Of a DNA stretch of 34,373 bases, positions 14,141 to 22,894 are shown piece after piece; positions within the stretch are counted from its first letter, which is position 1, and each line of letters begins with the position of its first letter. Made by a program: the position numbers and the translations under genes. The notes under the pieces are model-generated. The model was given only the letters and a program-made list of their open reading frames with translations. It had not been told where the DNA came from and did no database searches. Source of the DNA: a virus; IMG/VR virus record IMGVR_UViG_3300005529_001088, positions 1 through 34,373 of that record, one strand, 5' to 3'.

Positions 14141-16264
14141 GTGGCACAGCAGCAGCAGGTCGCATCGCTCTACGGGCGCATCAGCGTCCAACTCCGCGAC
14201 GCGCTGGCCGGGCTGCGCGACTTCCGGTCGCGCCTGGGGCAGGCCACCAACAACCTCAAGGTGATGCGCGACCAGTCGAAGATCACGGGCGCGGCGGTCA
14301 ACGCCGCGCTCACCGTGCCGCTCGACCTGCTCGGCAAGACCGCCGTCGGGATGTCCGCCGACTACGAGAAGAGCATGAACGTGTTCCAGCTCGTCACCAA
14401 GGCCTCGGCCGAGGAGATGGCGGCCGCGGGCGCGGCGGTCGAAGCGCTCTCCCACGACCTGGAGCTGCCCCAGTTCACCAAACCGCAGGTGGCCGAGGCC
14501 CTGACGGAGCTCGCCAAGGCCGGTCTGACCGCGTCGGACGCCGTGTCGGCGCTGCGCCCAGCACTCCTGTTGGCGGCTGCCGGCGAGGCCGACGCGGTGC
14601 AGGGCGCCGCGCTGCTCGGCGCGGCCCTCAAGGAGTGGCAGCTCCCGGCGACCGACGCGCGCACCGTCGCCGACCTGCTCGCCGCGACGATGAAATTCTC
14701 CGGCGTCTCGTTCACGGACCTCGTCAACACCGTCCAGAACGCCGGGCCGGCGTTCGCCGCGGCGAAGATCCCGATGGCCGATTTCCTGACGGCGGTGGGC
14801 ATCCTCGCCCAGAATGGCATCAAGGGCGCCGAGGCGGGCACCGCGCTGCAGAACGTCCTGCAGTCGCTGCTGGCCCCGACCGACCAGGCCCGTGCGCTCA
14901 TGGCCGGGCTCGGCGTCCACGTCTACGACGCCCAGAACCGGGTCAGGCCGTTCCGGGACATCATCGGCGATCTGCACGACGCCTTCGCCCGGCTCAACCC
15001 CGCCCAGCAGGAGGCCTACGCGCAGACGATCTTCGGGTCGAGCGCCTTCGGCGAGGCGCTGGTCCTCATCAAGGGCGGCTTGCCGGCCTACGACGCGATG
15101 CACGACAAGATCACGCAGGTGGGCATCGCCGAGGAGCTCGCCAAGGCCAAGACCGAGGGGCTCTCGGGCGGGATCGCCGACGTCAACCGCGAGGCGCAGA
15201 ACGCCGCGATCTCGGCGATCGAGCCGCTCGCCGGCGAGCTGACCTACCTGGCGCACACGCTCGCCGACGCGTTCCGGTGGTTCCAGGCGCTCCCGGCGCC
15301 GGTCCGGGAGGGCGCCGCCGTCCTGGCCGCGCTCCTCGCCGTGCTCGGGCCGCTGGGGCTGTTGTTCGCGGGCGCGTCGGCGGCGATCGGCGGGCTGGCG
15401 GCCGCGGCGGGCGCCGTCGTCGGCGTGCTCGGCGCCGTCGCCGAGGTGCTCGCCGTCGTCGGCGCCGCGATCGGCGGGCCGATCCTCCTCCTGGCGCTCC
15501 TCGCCGCCGCGCTCGTCATCGCCTACCAGCACAGCCAGGCGTTCCGCGACGTCGTCGACGCGGCGTTCGCGGCGGTGGCCGGGGCCGTGCGGGACGCGGT
15601 CGGGTTCGTCGTCTCGCTCCTGGGCGGGTTCGCCGCCGCGGTGGTCGACGCGGGGAGCCACGCCGGCGGCTTCGGCGCGGCGGTCGCGGGGGGGTTCGGC
15701 GCGGCGGGGCAGGTGATCGCGGACTGGTGGAACGGCGCCGCGCGGCTCCTCAACGACTTCCTCGGCCTGATCCAGCGGGTCGTCGACGCCGTGGGCCGGC
15801 TGACCGGCCTGCGGATCACGCTCCCCACGGTGCCGACGATCCCGAACCCCGTCACCGCGATCGGCGGCCTGTTCGGGGGCGGCGGGTCGTCGCCCCCGGC
15901 CGGCTTCTCGTTCTACAACACGCGTGGCCAGTACATCGACGACGTCATCGGCCCGGGCGCGCACGAGACCGAGGCGTTCCGGTCGGGGACCGACGTCGTG
16001 GCGCGCTACCGCGCGGCCGGCGGCCCCGTCGAGCGCGGCGAGGCCTACGTCGTGGGCGAGGCGGGTCCGGAGTTGTTCGTCCCCGCCTCGTCGGGCCTGA
16101 TCGTGCCCAACGGCGGCCTGGCCGCGGTGGGCGGCGGCGGCGACGTGAACGTCAACTTCTACGGCCCGGTGTTCGGCTACCAGGACTTCGAGGACCAGGT
16201 CGTCCTGGCGGTCAAGCGCGCCAACCAGGCCGGGCGCCGCGTGGCGCTGGCGGGGACGGTCTGA
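14141..16264 (+). CDS. Tail tape measure protein
   Basis: Sets tail length and is ejected with the DNA. The product is 707 aa, short for the family, implying a short tail. Residues 40-330 match the conserved core of TP901-type tape measures (STAVGMSADYEKSMNVFQLV-like start, SGVSFTDLVNTVQNAGPAF, then LYDAQNRVRPFRDII-like DAQNRVRPFRDIIGDLHDAF). A strongly hydrophobic stretch at about 390-465 would span membranes. The C-terminus carries GGPVERGEAYVVGEAGPELF, a tail-end motif seen in many tape measures. GTG start at 14141. Confidence 0.88.
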   Translation: MAQQQQVASLYGRISVQLRDALAGLRDFRSRLGQATNNLKVMRDQSKITGAAVNAALTVPLDLLGKTAVGMSADYEKSMNVFQLVTKASAEEMAAAGAAVEALSHDLELPQFTKPQVAEALTELAKAGLTASDAVSALRPALLLAAAGEADAVQGAALLGAALKEWQLPATDARTVADLLAATMKFSGVSFTDLVNTVQNAGPAFAAAKIPMADFLTAVGILAQNGIKGAEAGTALQNVLQSLLAPTDQARALMAGLGVHVYDAQNRVRPFRDIIGDLHDAFARLNPAQQEAYAQTIFGSSAFGEALVLIKGGLPAYDAMHDKITQVGIAEELAKAKTEGLSGGIADVNREAQNAAISAIEPLAGELTYLAHTLADAFRWFQALPAPVREGAAVLAALLAVLGPLGLLFAGASAAIGGLAAAAGAVVGVLGAVAEVLAVVGAAIGGPILLLALLAAALVIAYQHSQAFRDVVDAAFAAVAGAVRDAVGFVVSLLGGFAAAVVDAGSHAGGFGAAVAGGFGAAGQVIADWWNGAARLLNDFLGLIQRVVDAVGRLTGLRITLPTVPTIPNPVTAIGGLFGGGGSSPPAGFSFYNTRGQYIDDVIGPGAHETEAFRSGTDVVARYRAAGGPVERGEAYVVGEAGPELFVPASSGLIVPNGGLAAVGGGGDVNVNFYGPVFGYQDFEDQVVLAVKRANQAGRRVALAGTV

Positions 16265-18999
16265 TGACCGCCGTCACGCGCCAGCTCCTCGTCGATTGGA
16301 ACGGCGACGGGGTCGTCGGCCCGCCGGGACAGCGGGAGGACGTCACGGCCGACCTGCGCCAGCCGGCGGCGACGACGTTCCGCTACGGCCGGGACCAGAT
16401 CCGCGAGCTCTCCCCGCTGGCGGCCGGCCGGGCGCAGTTCGTGCTCGACAACCAGGCGCTGGTCTACAGCCAGGACAACGCGTCCTCGCCGCTCTACGGC
16501 CAGGTCGTGCCGAACCGCCTCGTCGTCGCCCGCGCGACCGCGACCCTGCCCGTGGGCTACCGGCAAACCGTGCTCGACGACGCGCCGGTCGGCTACTGGC
16601 GCCTGGGCGAGTCGAGCGGCACCACCGCCAACGACGCGAGCGGCAACGGCAACAACGGCGCGTACACGGCCGACCCGCTCAACCTCATCGCCAACCCCAG
16701 CGCCGAGGTCGATGCGTCCGGCTACAACACCTACAACGGGACGACCACGCGGGTGACGACGACCGCGAAGTTCGGCTCGGCGTCGCTGAAGCACGTGCGG
16801 TCCTTCGCGGGCGCTGCCGGTGGCCCGTTCTTCGACGGGCGGAGCACCGGCACCTACCCCATCCCCGTCGTCGCCGGGTTGCCGTACACGTTCTCGGTCT
16901 ACGCGAGGCTCGACGTGCCGGGCAGCCAGAGTTTCCGCGCCCGCATCGAGTTCTACGACGACGCTGGTGTGCCCAAGGGGTCGGTCGATGGCACGTATAC
17001 CCCCCTCAACACGACCGACTGGAGCCAGCGCTTCAGCGTCACCGCGACCGCGCCGGCCGGATCGACCAAGGCGGTGCCTGCTTTCTACTGGACGAGCGAC
17101 CCCGGCGCCGGGTTCACGTTCTACACGGACGGCTGGCAGTTCGAGCAAGCCACCAACGCCTCGTCGGGGCCGAGCGCCTACACCGACGGGTCGCAGACCA
17201 ACTGCGCCTGGACCGGGACGCCGAACGCGAGCACGTCGAAGCGCCTGCCGACCCTCGGCACCGCCGGCCTGCTCGCGGCGGAACCCAACGGCGGCTCGGA
17301 CACGGCCGTGCGCTTCCTCAACAGCTACGTCACGGTGCCGGACTCGGCCTCGCTCGTGTTCACGGCCGGCTTCAGCCTCGAAGCGTGGTTCGTGCTGGAC
17401 GCGCTGCCGACGCAGGCCGCCATGATCCTCGCCAAGGGCGGCGAGTTCTTGCTGCGCGTGGACGCGGCGAGCGAGGGCAACAAGCTCAGCGCGTCCGTGA
17501 TCATCGGCGGCGGCGCAGAGCCGCGGGCCTCGTGGGCGACCGTGCCGACGCCGGGCGTCGCCTACCACGTCTGCGCGACGTGGGACGGCACGACGCTGCG
17601 CCTCTACGTCAACGGCAGCCAGGTCGCCTCGCAGGCCAGGTCAGGCTCGGTCACCAACACGACCAACCAGGTCATCGTCGGCAACGACGGCGTGGGCAGC
17701 ACTTTCCCCGGCGTCATCGACGAGGTCGCCGTCTACAACACCGCCTTGTCGGCGGCGCGGGTGCTGGCGCACTACCAGGCGGGGCTGGACCAGACGAAGG
17801 GCGACCAGGCGGCCGCCACGTACGGGCTGTTCCGGGGGTTCCTCACCCAGCCCGACGAGCACGGCATGCGCCAGGACCAGACCGTCGCGTTCCAGGCCGT
17901 CGACGTCCTCGGCGCGTTCAACGCCCGGACCGTCGAGACCGCGATGCTCACGAACGCCCGCTCGGACCAGGCGATCGCCGCCGTGCTCGACGCGCTCGGC
18001 TGGCCGTCCGGCTCACGCGTCCTGGACACCGGCGCGGCGACGTTCGCGCGCTGGTGGGCGTCCGGGGTCACCGGGTTCGAGGCGATCCGCCAGATCGTGC
18101 TCTCCGAGGGGCCGCCCGCGGTCGCCTACGTCGACCCCGACACCGGGGCCTTCCACTTCGAGGGGAGGCGCTACCGGCTGCTCACCGGCCGCTGCCTGTC
18201 GAGCCAGGCCGTCCTCCGCGACACGGGCACCGAGCCGTGCTACAGCCGCTCCGACCCGTCGACCCCGGCCGAGAACATCGTCAACAGCTGCACCGTCAAC
18301 GTCCGCTCGTACACGCCGACGGCCGGGCAGGCGCTGGTCGTCGGCGGGCCGCCCTTGCCGCTCACGCTGCCGCCGGGCGGGTCGGCCGAGTTCCCGGTCA
18401 CCACGACGGCCGACGCCTTCGACGCGGCGGTGCCGAGCGTGACGTACGCCGCGGGCTCCGGCGCCGCGTCCCTCGACCGCACCAGCGGCCGCACCGCCAC
18501 GCTCACCGTCACCGCGGGCGGCGCCGGCTGCACGATCAGCGCGGTCGCCGTGACCGCGACGACCTACGCGATCAGCGTGACGCCGGTCTCGAACACGATC
18601 GACGCCTCCGCCTCGATCGCCCGCTACGGCGAGCGGCCGCTGCCCGGCGACTACCAGCCGGTCTGGCTCTCCGACCGCGCCACCGCGGTCGCGTTCTGCG
18701 ACTACGTCGTGAGCCGCTACCAGGATCGGGTGAAGCAGAACGTGCTGGCGCTCAACAACCTCGACCCGCGCCGCCTGGCCCAGGGGCTCGCCCGGCGGGT
18801 GTCCGACCGGGTCACGGTGGTCGAGAGCCGGACCGGGGAGAGCGCGGACTACTTCGTGGAGCAGGTCACGTGGCAGTGGCTGCCGGGCGGTGGCGTCGAG
18901 GCGAACCTCGGCGTCGAGCGAGCGCTGCCGCAGGCCTACTGGCGGCTGGGCATCGCTGGCCTCAGCGAGCTCGGGCTGGCGACGAGGCTGTCGTTCTGA
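16264..18999 (+). CDS. Tail hub/baseplate protein with inserted LamG-like and carbohydrate-binding-like domains
   Basis: A 911-aa protein after the tape measure, the normal place of the distal tail and hub proteins. The start (LLVDWNGDGVVG, DVTADLR) and the last 400 residues (ending VTWQWLPGGGVEANLGVERA) look like tail hub sequence. Between them lies a LamG/ConA-like lectin domain: GYWRLGESSGTTANDASGNG (residues 110-129), and later YVTVPDSASLVFTAGFSLEA through LRLYVNGSQVAS and DEVAVYNTALSAARVLAHYQ (about 340-508). That lectin domain is itself split by an insert (about 140-330) starting NLIANPSAEVD, with the look of a CBM4/9-type module. Receptor or sugar binding is inferred. Confidence 0.75.
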   Translation: MTAVTRQLLVDWNGDGVVGPPGQREDVTADLRQPAATTFRYGRDQIRELSPLAAGRAQFVLDNQALVYSQDNASSPLYGQVVPNRLVVARATATLPVGYRQTVLDDAPVGYWRLGESSGTTANDASGNGNNGAYTADPLNLIANPSAEVDASGYNTYNGTTTRVTTTAKFGSASLKHVRSFAGAAGGPFFDGRSTGTYPIPVVAGLPYTFSVYARLDVPGSQSFRARIEFYDDAGVPKGSVDGTYTPLNTTDWSQRFSVTATAPAGSTKAVPAFYWTSDPGAGFTFYTDGWQFEQATNASSGPSAYTDGSQTNCAWTGTPNASTSKRLPTLGTAGLLAAEPNGGSDTAVRFLNSYVTVPDSASLVFTAGFSLEAWFVLDALPTQAAMILAKGGEFLLRVDAASEGNKLSASVIIGGGAEPRASWATVPTPGVAYHVCATWDGTTLRLYVNGSQVASQARSGSVTNTTNQVIVGNDGVGSTFPGVIDEVAVYNTALSAARVLAHYQAGLDQTKGDQAAATYGLFRGFLTQPDEHGMRQDQTVAFQAVDVLGAFNARTVETAMLTNARSDQAIAAVLDALGWPSGSRVLDTGAATFARWWASGVTGFEAIRQIVLSEGPPAVAYVDPDTGAFHFEGRRYRLLTGRCLSSQAVLRDTGTEPCYSRSDPSTPAENIVNSCTVNVRSYTPTAGQALVVGGPPLPLTLPPGGSAEFPVTTTADAFDAAVPSVTYAAGSGAASLDRTSGRTATLTVTAGGAGCTISAVAVTATTYAISVTPVSNTIDASASIARYGERPLPGDYQPVWLSDRATAVAFCDYVVSRYQDRVKQNVLALNNLDPRRLAQGLARRVSDRVTVVESRTGESADYFVEQVTWQWLPGGGVEANLGVERALPQAYWRLGIAGLSELGLATRLSF

Positions 19000-19520
19000 T
19001 GGACCACCTGCTCCGCGACCGGATCGGCGGCGCGCGCGAGGCGCACGGGCTCGACGCCTACGCGCGCGCGCACGGGCTCGACGACCTGGCCGAGGCCTAC
19101 CGCCGGCTCGCGCGCGAGGTCCTGGCGCACAACCACCTCGCGCTGGGGCACGCCGCGCCGCCGCAGCTCGCGCACGCCGGCACGCGCCGCGCCTACGTCA
19201 GCGGCGGCTGGTGGGTGGTGCGGTGCGCCGAGCCACGGCCGGACGGCTCCTGGGGGCCGGGCTGCCGCAACTGCCCGCACCCCGAGGTCGGCAGCCGGAT
19301 CGCGGTCTGCTTGACCTGCGGCCGCGTCTACGACGTCGAGTTCCCGGCGGACGCCGACGCGGCCGAGGCCGCGCTGCTCGCGCGCGGCAACCCCCGCACC
19401 CGCAACTACTTCTGGCACGCCTCGCACCCGCTCCACCTCGCGGGCGGCCGGCCCGAGACCGCCGCGAGCCTCCGCCGCGAGAACCGCGCGCGCGGCCTCG
19501 GGCGCCGGGGGGGCCGCTGA
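18999..19520 (+). CDS. Zinc-ribbon protein between hub and tail fibre genes
   Basis: A 173-aa protein with CRNCPHPEVGSRIAVCLTCG in the middle, two CxxC pairs that probably bind one zinc ion. The N-terminal third is helical and His/Ala/Arg-rich. The segment GGWWVVRCAEPRPDGSWGPG before the zinc site is unusual. It overlaps the hub stop by 1 base (TGATG) and ends directly before the fibre gene, so it may be a tail accessory protein. No known family recognised. Confidence 0.55.
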   Translation: MDHLLRDRIGGAREAHGLDAYARAHGLDDLAEAYRRLAREVLAHNHLALGHAAPPQLAHAGTRRAYVSGGWWVVRCAEPRPDGSWGPGCRNCPHPEVGSRIAVCLTCGRVYDVEFPADADAAEAALLARGNPRTRNYFWHASHPLHLAGGRPETAASLRRENRARGLGRRGGR

Positions 19521-21496
19521 TGGCCTGGCTCGTCCCCACCGATTTCTCGACCGGCCGGCTCGTCACGGCCGCGGACTGGAACGCGGAGCTGGGGACGAGC
19601 GGGAACATGTCGATGACGATGCCAGCGATCGTCCTGGCAGCTGGCGACCTCGCCTACGCCACCGGCCCTAACACCCTCACGAGGCTAGCCATCGGCGCGG
19701 CAGGCAGCTACCTGGGGCCTGTCTCCGGCGCGCCCGCGTGGACGACGCAGCAGCTAGCGATCACGGCCGGCACGGCCGGGGCGCCCAGTTACAGTTTCGC
19801 CGGGAGCACCAACACCGGCATATTCTCCCCTGCCGCGCAGACGGTGTCGCTCGCGACGGCCGGCGCCGAGCGGGTCCGGGTGGACTCGGCGGGCAACGTG
19901 TTCGTCGGCGCGAACCTGAGCACGACCAACGTCGCCGGCGTCAACGTCTACTCGACCACGGCCGGGAACGGCCTGATGCTCCAGGTCAGCGCGGCGAGCG
20001 CCACCCAAGCCGCGATGTACGTCTACGGCTCGCGCGGGGCGGTCGCCTCCCCGGCCGACGTGGCCAGCGGCGATTACCCGTTCCAGCTGGTCACTCGGGC
20101 CTACTCGGGCGGGACGTGGTTCTCCACGTCGGAAATCGCCTTCGCCGTGGACGGGACGTTCACGAGCGGCCAGCGCCCACCGTCCCGGATCGAGTTCTGG
20201 ACGAACGGCGCGAACGCCGCGCCCGCTAATCGGTGGCAGATCAACGCCTCCGGCCACTTCCTCGCCGGCACCGACAACGCCTACGACATCGGCGCGTCGG
20301 GCGCGAACCGGCCGCGCAACGGGTATTTCGCGGGGTATGTGGCGGTTGCCAGCGGCCTGAACGTCTCGGCGGGTGTCTTGACCCTGCCGGCCGGCTCGGC
20401 TGGGGCGCCGTCGCTGACGTTCGCCGGCAACACCAACAGCGGTCTCTTCAGCTCCGCGGCCGGCGAGGTATCCATCACGACGAGCGGCGTGCAGCGCCTC
20501 GTGGTGGCCAGCACCGGCATGACCGCGCGCACCACGACCTCGACCTCCTACGTCGGCCTCTCGCTGATCAACGACGCTTCGCGTCGGCTGGACATCAACT
20601 ACGCCGGCAGCGGCTACGTCGGTGGGATCCTGGCCGGCGGCCCGAGCGGCGAAACGGCGATGATCGCGACCTCCGGCGCCAACGTGCTGCAGTTCGGCAC
20701 CAACGGCACGTCGCGGTGGTACATCGACGCCTCCGGTAAATTCCTCTCCTCCTCCGACAACGCCTACAGCATCGGCACATACGGTGCTAACCGGCCGGCC
20801 TACGTCTACGTGGCCACTGCGTTTGCCGGGCCGGGCAGTCCTATTGCATCAACGGGGGCCATACGGCTTAGCAACTTTATCAGTAATCCCTATTCCGCCA
20901 TCGCCATCTGCGCACGCAACTACAACGATACCGCCGACATTCACATGTTGTCTTGCGACGGAGTTAACGTTACGGTAGGCGACATTTTCGCCGCTAGTAC
21001 TGGACTTATACTGTACGGGGGGTCTAGCTATGGGTACGCCGCCACCAACGTAGGACTGTATCCGCTCACTGATAATTTAGTATCGTGCGGCAAGACTAAT
21101 GGTAGATGGACGGCTGTATGGGCGGTAAACGGAACAATCCAAACGTCGCATTCGTCGGCTAAGAACATACTCGACGTAGTTAGCCCAGCCGATGCGCTGC
21201 GCGTCGCGCGTTCGCACAGCTACCACTTGTTCACGTACAAGCTTGGCCCAGTGCTCGAAAGTGCCGATCTAGACGAACGGAACCGGTTAGCAGACTACCG
21301 CCACGTCGGCATCAAGGCCGAAGAGGCACACGAATGGCTGTCCCCGGACGGCGAGACCGTCAACCCGCAAACCACCGCGTGCATTGCTCTGGCAGCCGTC
21401 GCCGGTGAGGCCGACGCCCGCGAAGCGGCTATTGCTGCACTCAGTGCCGAGATTGCTCGGCTTCGCGCCGAATTGGCCGCCCTCAGGAGGAACTGA
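19520..21496 (+). CDS. Tail fibre with repeats and C-terminal S74-like chaperone domain
   Basis: A 658-aa fibre. N-terminal anchor MAWLVPTDFSTGRLVTAADW is followed by two related blocks: TAGAPSYSFAGSTNTGIFSP and SAGAPSLTFAGNTNSGLFSS, each later followed by a version of NAYDIGASGANRPRNGY. The end is a self-cleaving intramolecular chaperone of S74 type: TSHSSAKNILDVV (about 542-554), YHLFTYK, RHVGIKAEEAHEWLSP, then a coiled coil (AEIARLRAELAALRR). The Ser-Lys dyad would be S543 or S545 with K548; the register is uncertain. From about 20815 to 21490 base composition drops sharply. Confidence 0.82.
   Translation: MAWLVPTDFSTGRLVTAADWNAELGTSGNMSMTMPAIVLAAGDLAYATGPNTLTRLAIGAAGSYLGPVSGAPAWTTQQLAITAGTAGAPSYSFAGSTNTGIFSPAAQTVSLATAGAERVRVDSAGNVFVGANLSTTNVAGVNVYSTTAGNGLMLQVSAASATQAAMYVYGSRGAVASPADVASGDYPFQLVTRAYSGGTWFSTSEIAFAVDGTFTSGQRPPSRIEFWTNGANAAPANRWQINASGHFLAGTDNAYDIGASGANRPRNGYFAGYVAVASGLNVSAGVLTLPAGSAGAPSLTFAGNTNSGLFSSAAGEVSITTSGVQRLVVASTGMTARTTTSTSYVGLSLINDASRRLDINYAGSGYVGGILAGGPSGETAMIATSGANVLQFGTNGTSRWYIDASGKFLSSSDNAYSIGTYGANRPAYVYVATAFAGPGSPIASTGAIRLSNFISNPYSAIAICARNYNDTADIHMLSCDGVNVTVGDIFAASTGLILYGGSSYGYAATNVGLYPLTDNLVSCGKTNGRWTAVWAVNGTIQTSHSSAKNILDVVSPADALRVARSHSYHLFTYKLGPVLESADLDERNRLADYRHVGIKAEEAHEWLSPDGETVNPQTTACIALAAVAGEADAREAAIAALSAEIARLRAELAALRRN
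20815..21490 (+). other. Low-GC, atypical-codon segment within the tail fibre gene
   Basis: Counting sample lines, 20881-20940 has 33 G/C of 60 and 21061-21120 has 28 of 60, while 19981-20040 in the same gene has 45 of 60. The segment uses codons that are rare elsewhere in the window, such as TTA (L520) and ATA (I550). It covers the fibre tip and the chaperone domain, and GC content returns to normal at the gene end. This points to a recent acquisition of the receptor-binding tip. Confidence 0.8.
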
Positions 21497-21957
21497 TGCC
21501 CGCGCCCAAGCAGATCACGGTCCGCCACCGGACCGAGGCCGACAACGAGGTGTTCGAGTTCACCGTCGTGACGCCGGGCGACCGGTCGTTCACGATCAGC
21601 CGCGCCGAGCAGAACCCCGACGGCACCAAAACCGTCGCCCAGATGGCCGACGACGCCTACCGGGCGATCCGGGCCGCCGTCGAGGCGCGCGTCGGCGAGC
21701 TCGACGGCGCGTTCGGCGCCGCGGGGGCGCTGTTCGTGCCGGCGGCGGACGGCCAGCCGGCCACGCTCACGCCCGTCGACGCGCCGCCGCCGAGCGTGGA
21801 CGAGCTGCAGGCACGGCTCGCGGCGACCAACGCCAAGGTCGCCGAGACGCAGGCCGCGCTCGTCGCCGCCGTCGCCGAGGTGGACCCGGCGCTGGCCGAG
21901 CGGGTCGACGCGCTCATCGAGCAGGCGAAGCAGGAGGTCGCTGGTGGCGAGGGCTAA
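21496..21957 (+). CDS. Fibre-associated protein of unknown function
   Basis: A 153-aa protein: a beta-like N-terminal half (ITVRHRTEADNEVFEFTVVT) and a helical C-terminal half, with FVPAADGQPATLTPVDAPPP between. That middle peptide is repeated almost exactly at the end of the next gene product. ATG overlaps the fibre stop. It may be a fibre chaperone or tail accessory protein; no family recognised. Confidence 0.6.
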   Translation: MPAPKQITVRHRTEADNEVFEFTVVTPGDRSFTISRAEQNPDGTKTVAQMADDAYRAIRAAVEARVGELDGAFGAAGALFVPAADGQPATLTPVDAPPPSVDELQARLAATNAKVAETQAALVAAVAEVDPALAERVDALIEQAKQEVAGGEG

Positions 21958-22333
21958 GCAGGCGCCAAGGCAGCCCGCCAGCCCCCCGAGGCAGCCCGCC
22001 AGCCCCGCGGTGCCGTCGGCGGGTGCGTCCGGGCCGCCGACGGTGACCAGCCGGCTGACCGAGGTCGAGCGCAAGACGCTGCTGCCGTTCCAGGTCAAGG
22101 TGGCCGCGGCGCTGCAGGAGTTCCAGGGCGTCTTCCGGGCGCTCCTCGCCGGCAAGGGGATCGACGCGGACGAGTGGGAGGTCGTCCTGCCCCTCGATCC
22201 GCAGCAGAGCCACTACGAACGGCGCCGGCGGTCCGCGGCCCCCGCCGCGGCCCCCGCCGCATCGCGGGGCGAGGCGCCGTTCGTGCCGGCGGCGGACGGC
22301 CAGCCCGCCGCGCTCACGCCGTTGGACGCGCCG
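21732..22333 (+). repeat. 55-bp dispersed direct repeat (21732-21786 and 22279-22333)
   Basis: The two copies match at 50 of 55 positions and are identical over the first 27 bases. Both are read in frame as FVPAADGQPAxLTPxDAP, once inside the 21496 gene and once at the end of the 21944 gene. The similarity at DNA level points to a copied or recombined segment. Confidence 0.85.
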
Positions 22334-22354
22334 GCCACCCCCGGGGAGGGCTGA
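21944..22354 (+). CDS. Pro/Ala-rich tail accessory protein of unknown function
   Basis: A 136-aa protein with a flexible N-terminus built of two 7-residue repeats (RQPASPP, RQPASPA; 21-bp DNA period at 21968-22006). A short structured core (ERKTLLPFQVKVAAALQEF, DEWEVVLPLDP) follows. It ends FVPAADGQPAALTPLDAP, shared with the preceding gene product. AGGAGGT precedes the GTG at 21944. Confidence 0.6.
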   Translation: MARAKQAPRQPASPPRQPASPAVPSAGASGPPTVTSRLTEVERKTLLPFQVKVAAALQEFQGVFRALLAGKGIDADEWEVVLPLDPQQSHYERRRRSAAPAAAPAASRGEAPFVPAADGQPAALTPLDAPATPGEG

Positions 22355-22358
22355 GGCC

Positions 22359-22769
22359 GTGGCCGACGCGCCCAACGGCGAGGGCTCGGTCCGGTTCTCG
22401 ATCCGCGAGCTGTTCGCGGACATCAAACGCGAGCTCACGGAGCTCCGCGCGGACATCGCCAGGCGGGACGAGCAGACCGCCCGACGCCTCGGCCGGCTCG
22501 AGCAGGAGGTCGCGGGCGTCGCGGGCCGGGTCGAGCTCCACGAGGCGCTGCCGGGCCACCCGGAGGGCATGAGACGGCTCGCGGCGACCGAGGCGAGCGT
22601 CCAGGCGCTGGCGTCGCAGGCGGAGGCGCGCTCGGCGCTGGCCGCCTACGTCGACCGGGCGGGGCAGCGCTCGGCCGAGACCCAGCGCTGGCTGATCGGG
22701 CTGACGCTCGGCTCCGCGCTGACGCTGGGGCTGGCGATCGCGCGGCTGCTCACGCAGGGGCACCTGTGA
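22359..22769 (+). CDS. Coiled-coil protein with C-terminal membrane segment (XhlA-like layout)
   Basis: A 136-aa protein: a long charged helix (SIRELFADIKRELTELRADI and onward) and one membrane segment near the end (RWLIGLTLGSALTLGLAIAR). This coil-plus-single-membrane-segment layout resembles XhlA-type lysis accessory proteins, though it is longer. It opens the lysis region. GTG start after GGGGAGGG. Role inferred from layout and position. Confidence 0.55.
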   Translation: MADAPNGEGSVRFSIRELFADIKRELTELRADIARRDEQTARRLGRLEQEVAGVAGRVELHEALPGHPEGMRRLAATEASVQALASQAEARSALAAYVDRAGQRSAETQRWLIGLTLGSALTLGLAIARLLTQGHL

Positions 22770-22894
22770 GCGCCGGTTGCCCGGGGACGCCGGCGCTCGT
22801 CTGGGCGTTGGCCGCGTTCGGCGGGGTCGGGGTCCTTCTCGTCGCCACCGTGCTCTACCAGCTCGTTTACGAGGCGTGGGAGAGGCGGCGGTGA
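22766..22894 (+). CDS. 42-aa single-membrane-segment protein (holin-like)
   Basis: GTG at 22766 overlaps the preceding stop, and the TGA at 22892 overlaps the endolysin GTG. The product starts MSAGCPGTPALV and has one hydrophobic stretch (ALAAFGGVGVLLVATVLYQL) and a basic end (EAWERRR). Its overlap on both sides supports it as a real gene. A holin or antiholin role is possible from topology and position only. Confidence 0.55.
   Translation: MSAGCPGTPALVWALAAFGGVGVLLVATVLYQLVYEAWERRR

Noticed and set aside
13181-15964. A 927-codon open frame on the minus strand opposite the chaperones and tape measure
   Set aside because: Very high GC keeps antisense frames open; its sequence is Arg/Gly/Asp-rich without domains, while the plus strand carries well-supported tail genes.
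19780-20800. Diversity-generating retroelement target, suggested by repeated blocks in the fibre
   Set aside because: No reverse transcriptase gene or template repeat was found; the blocks are diverged protein repeats.
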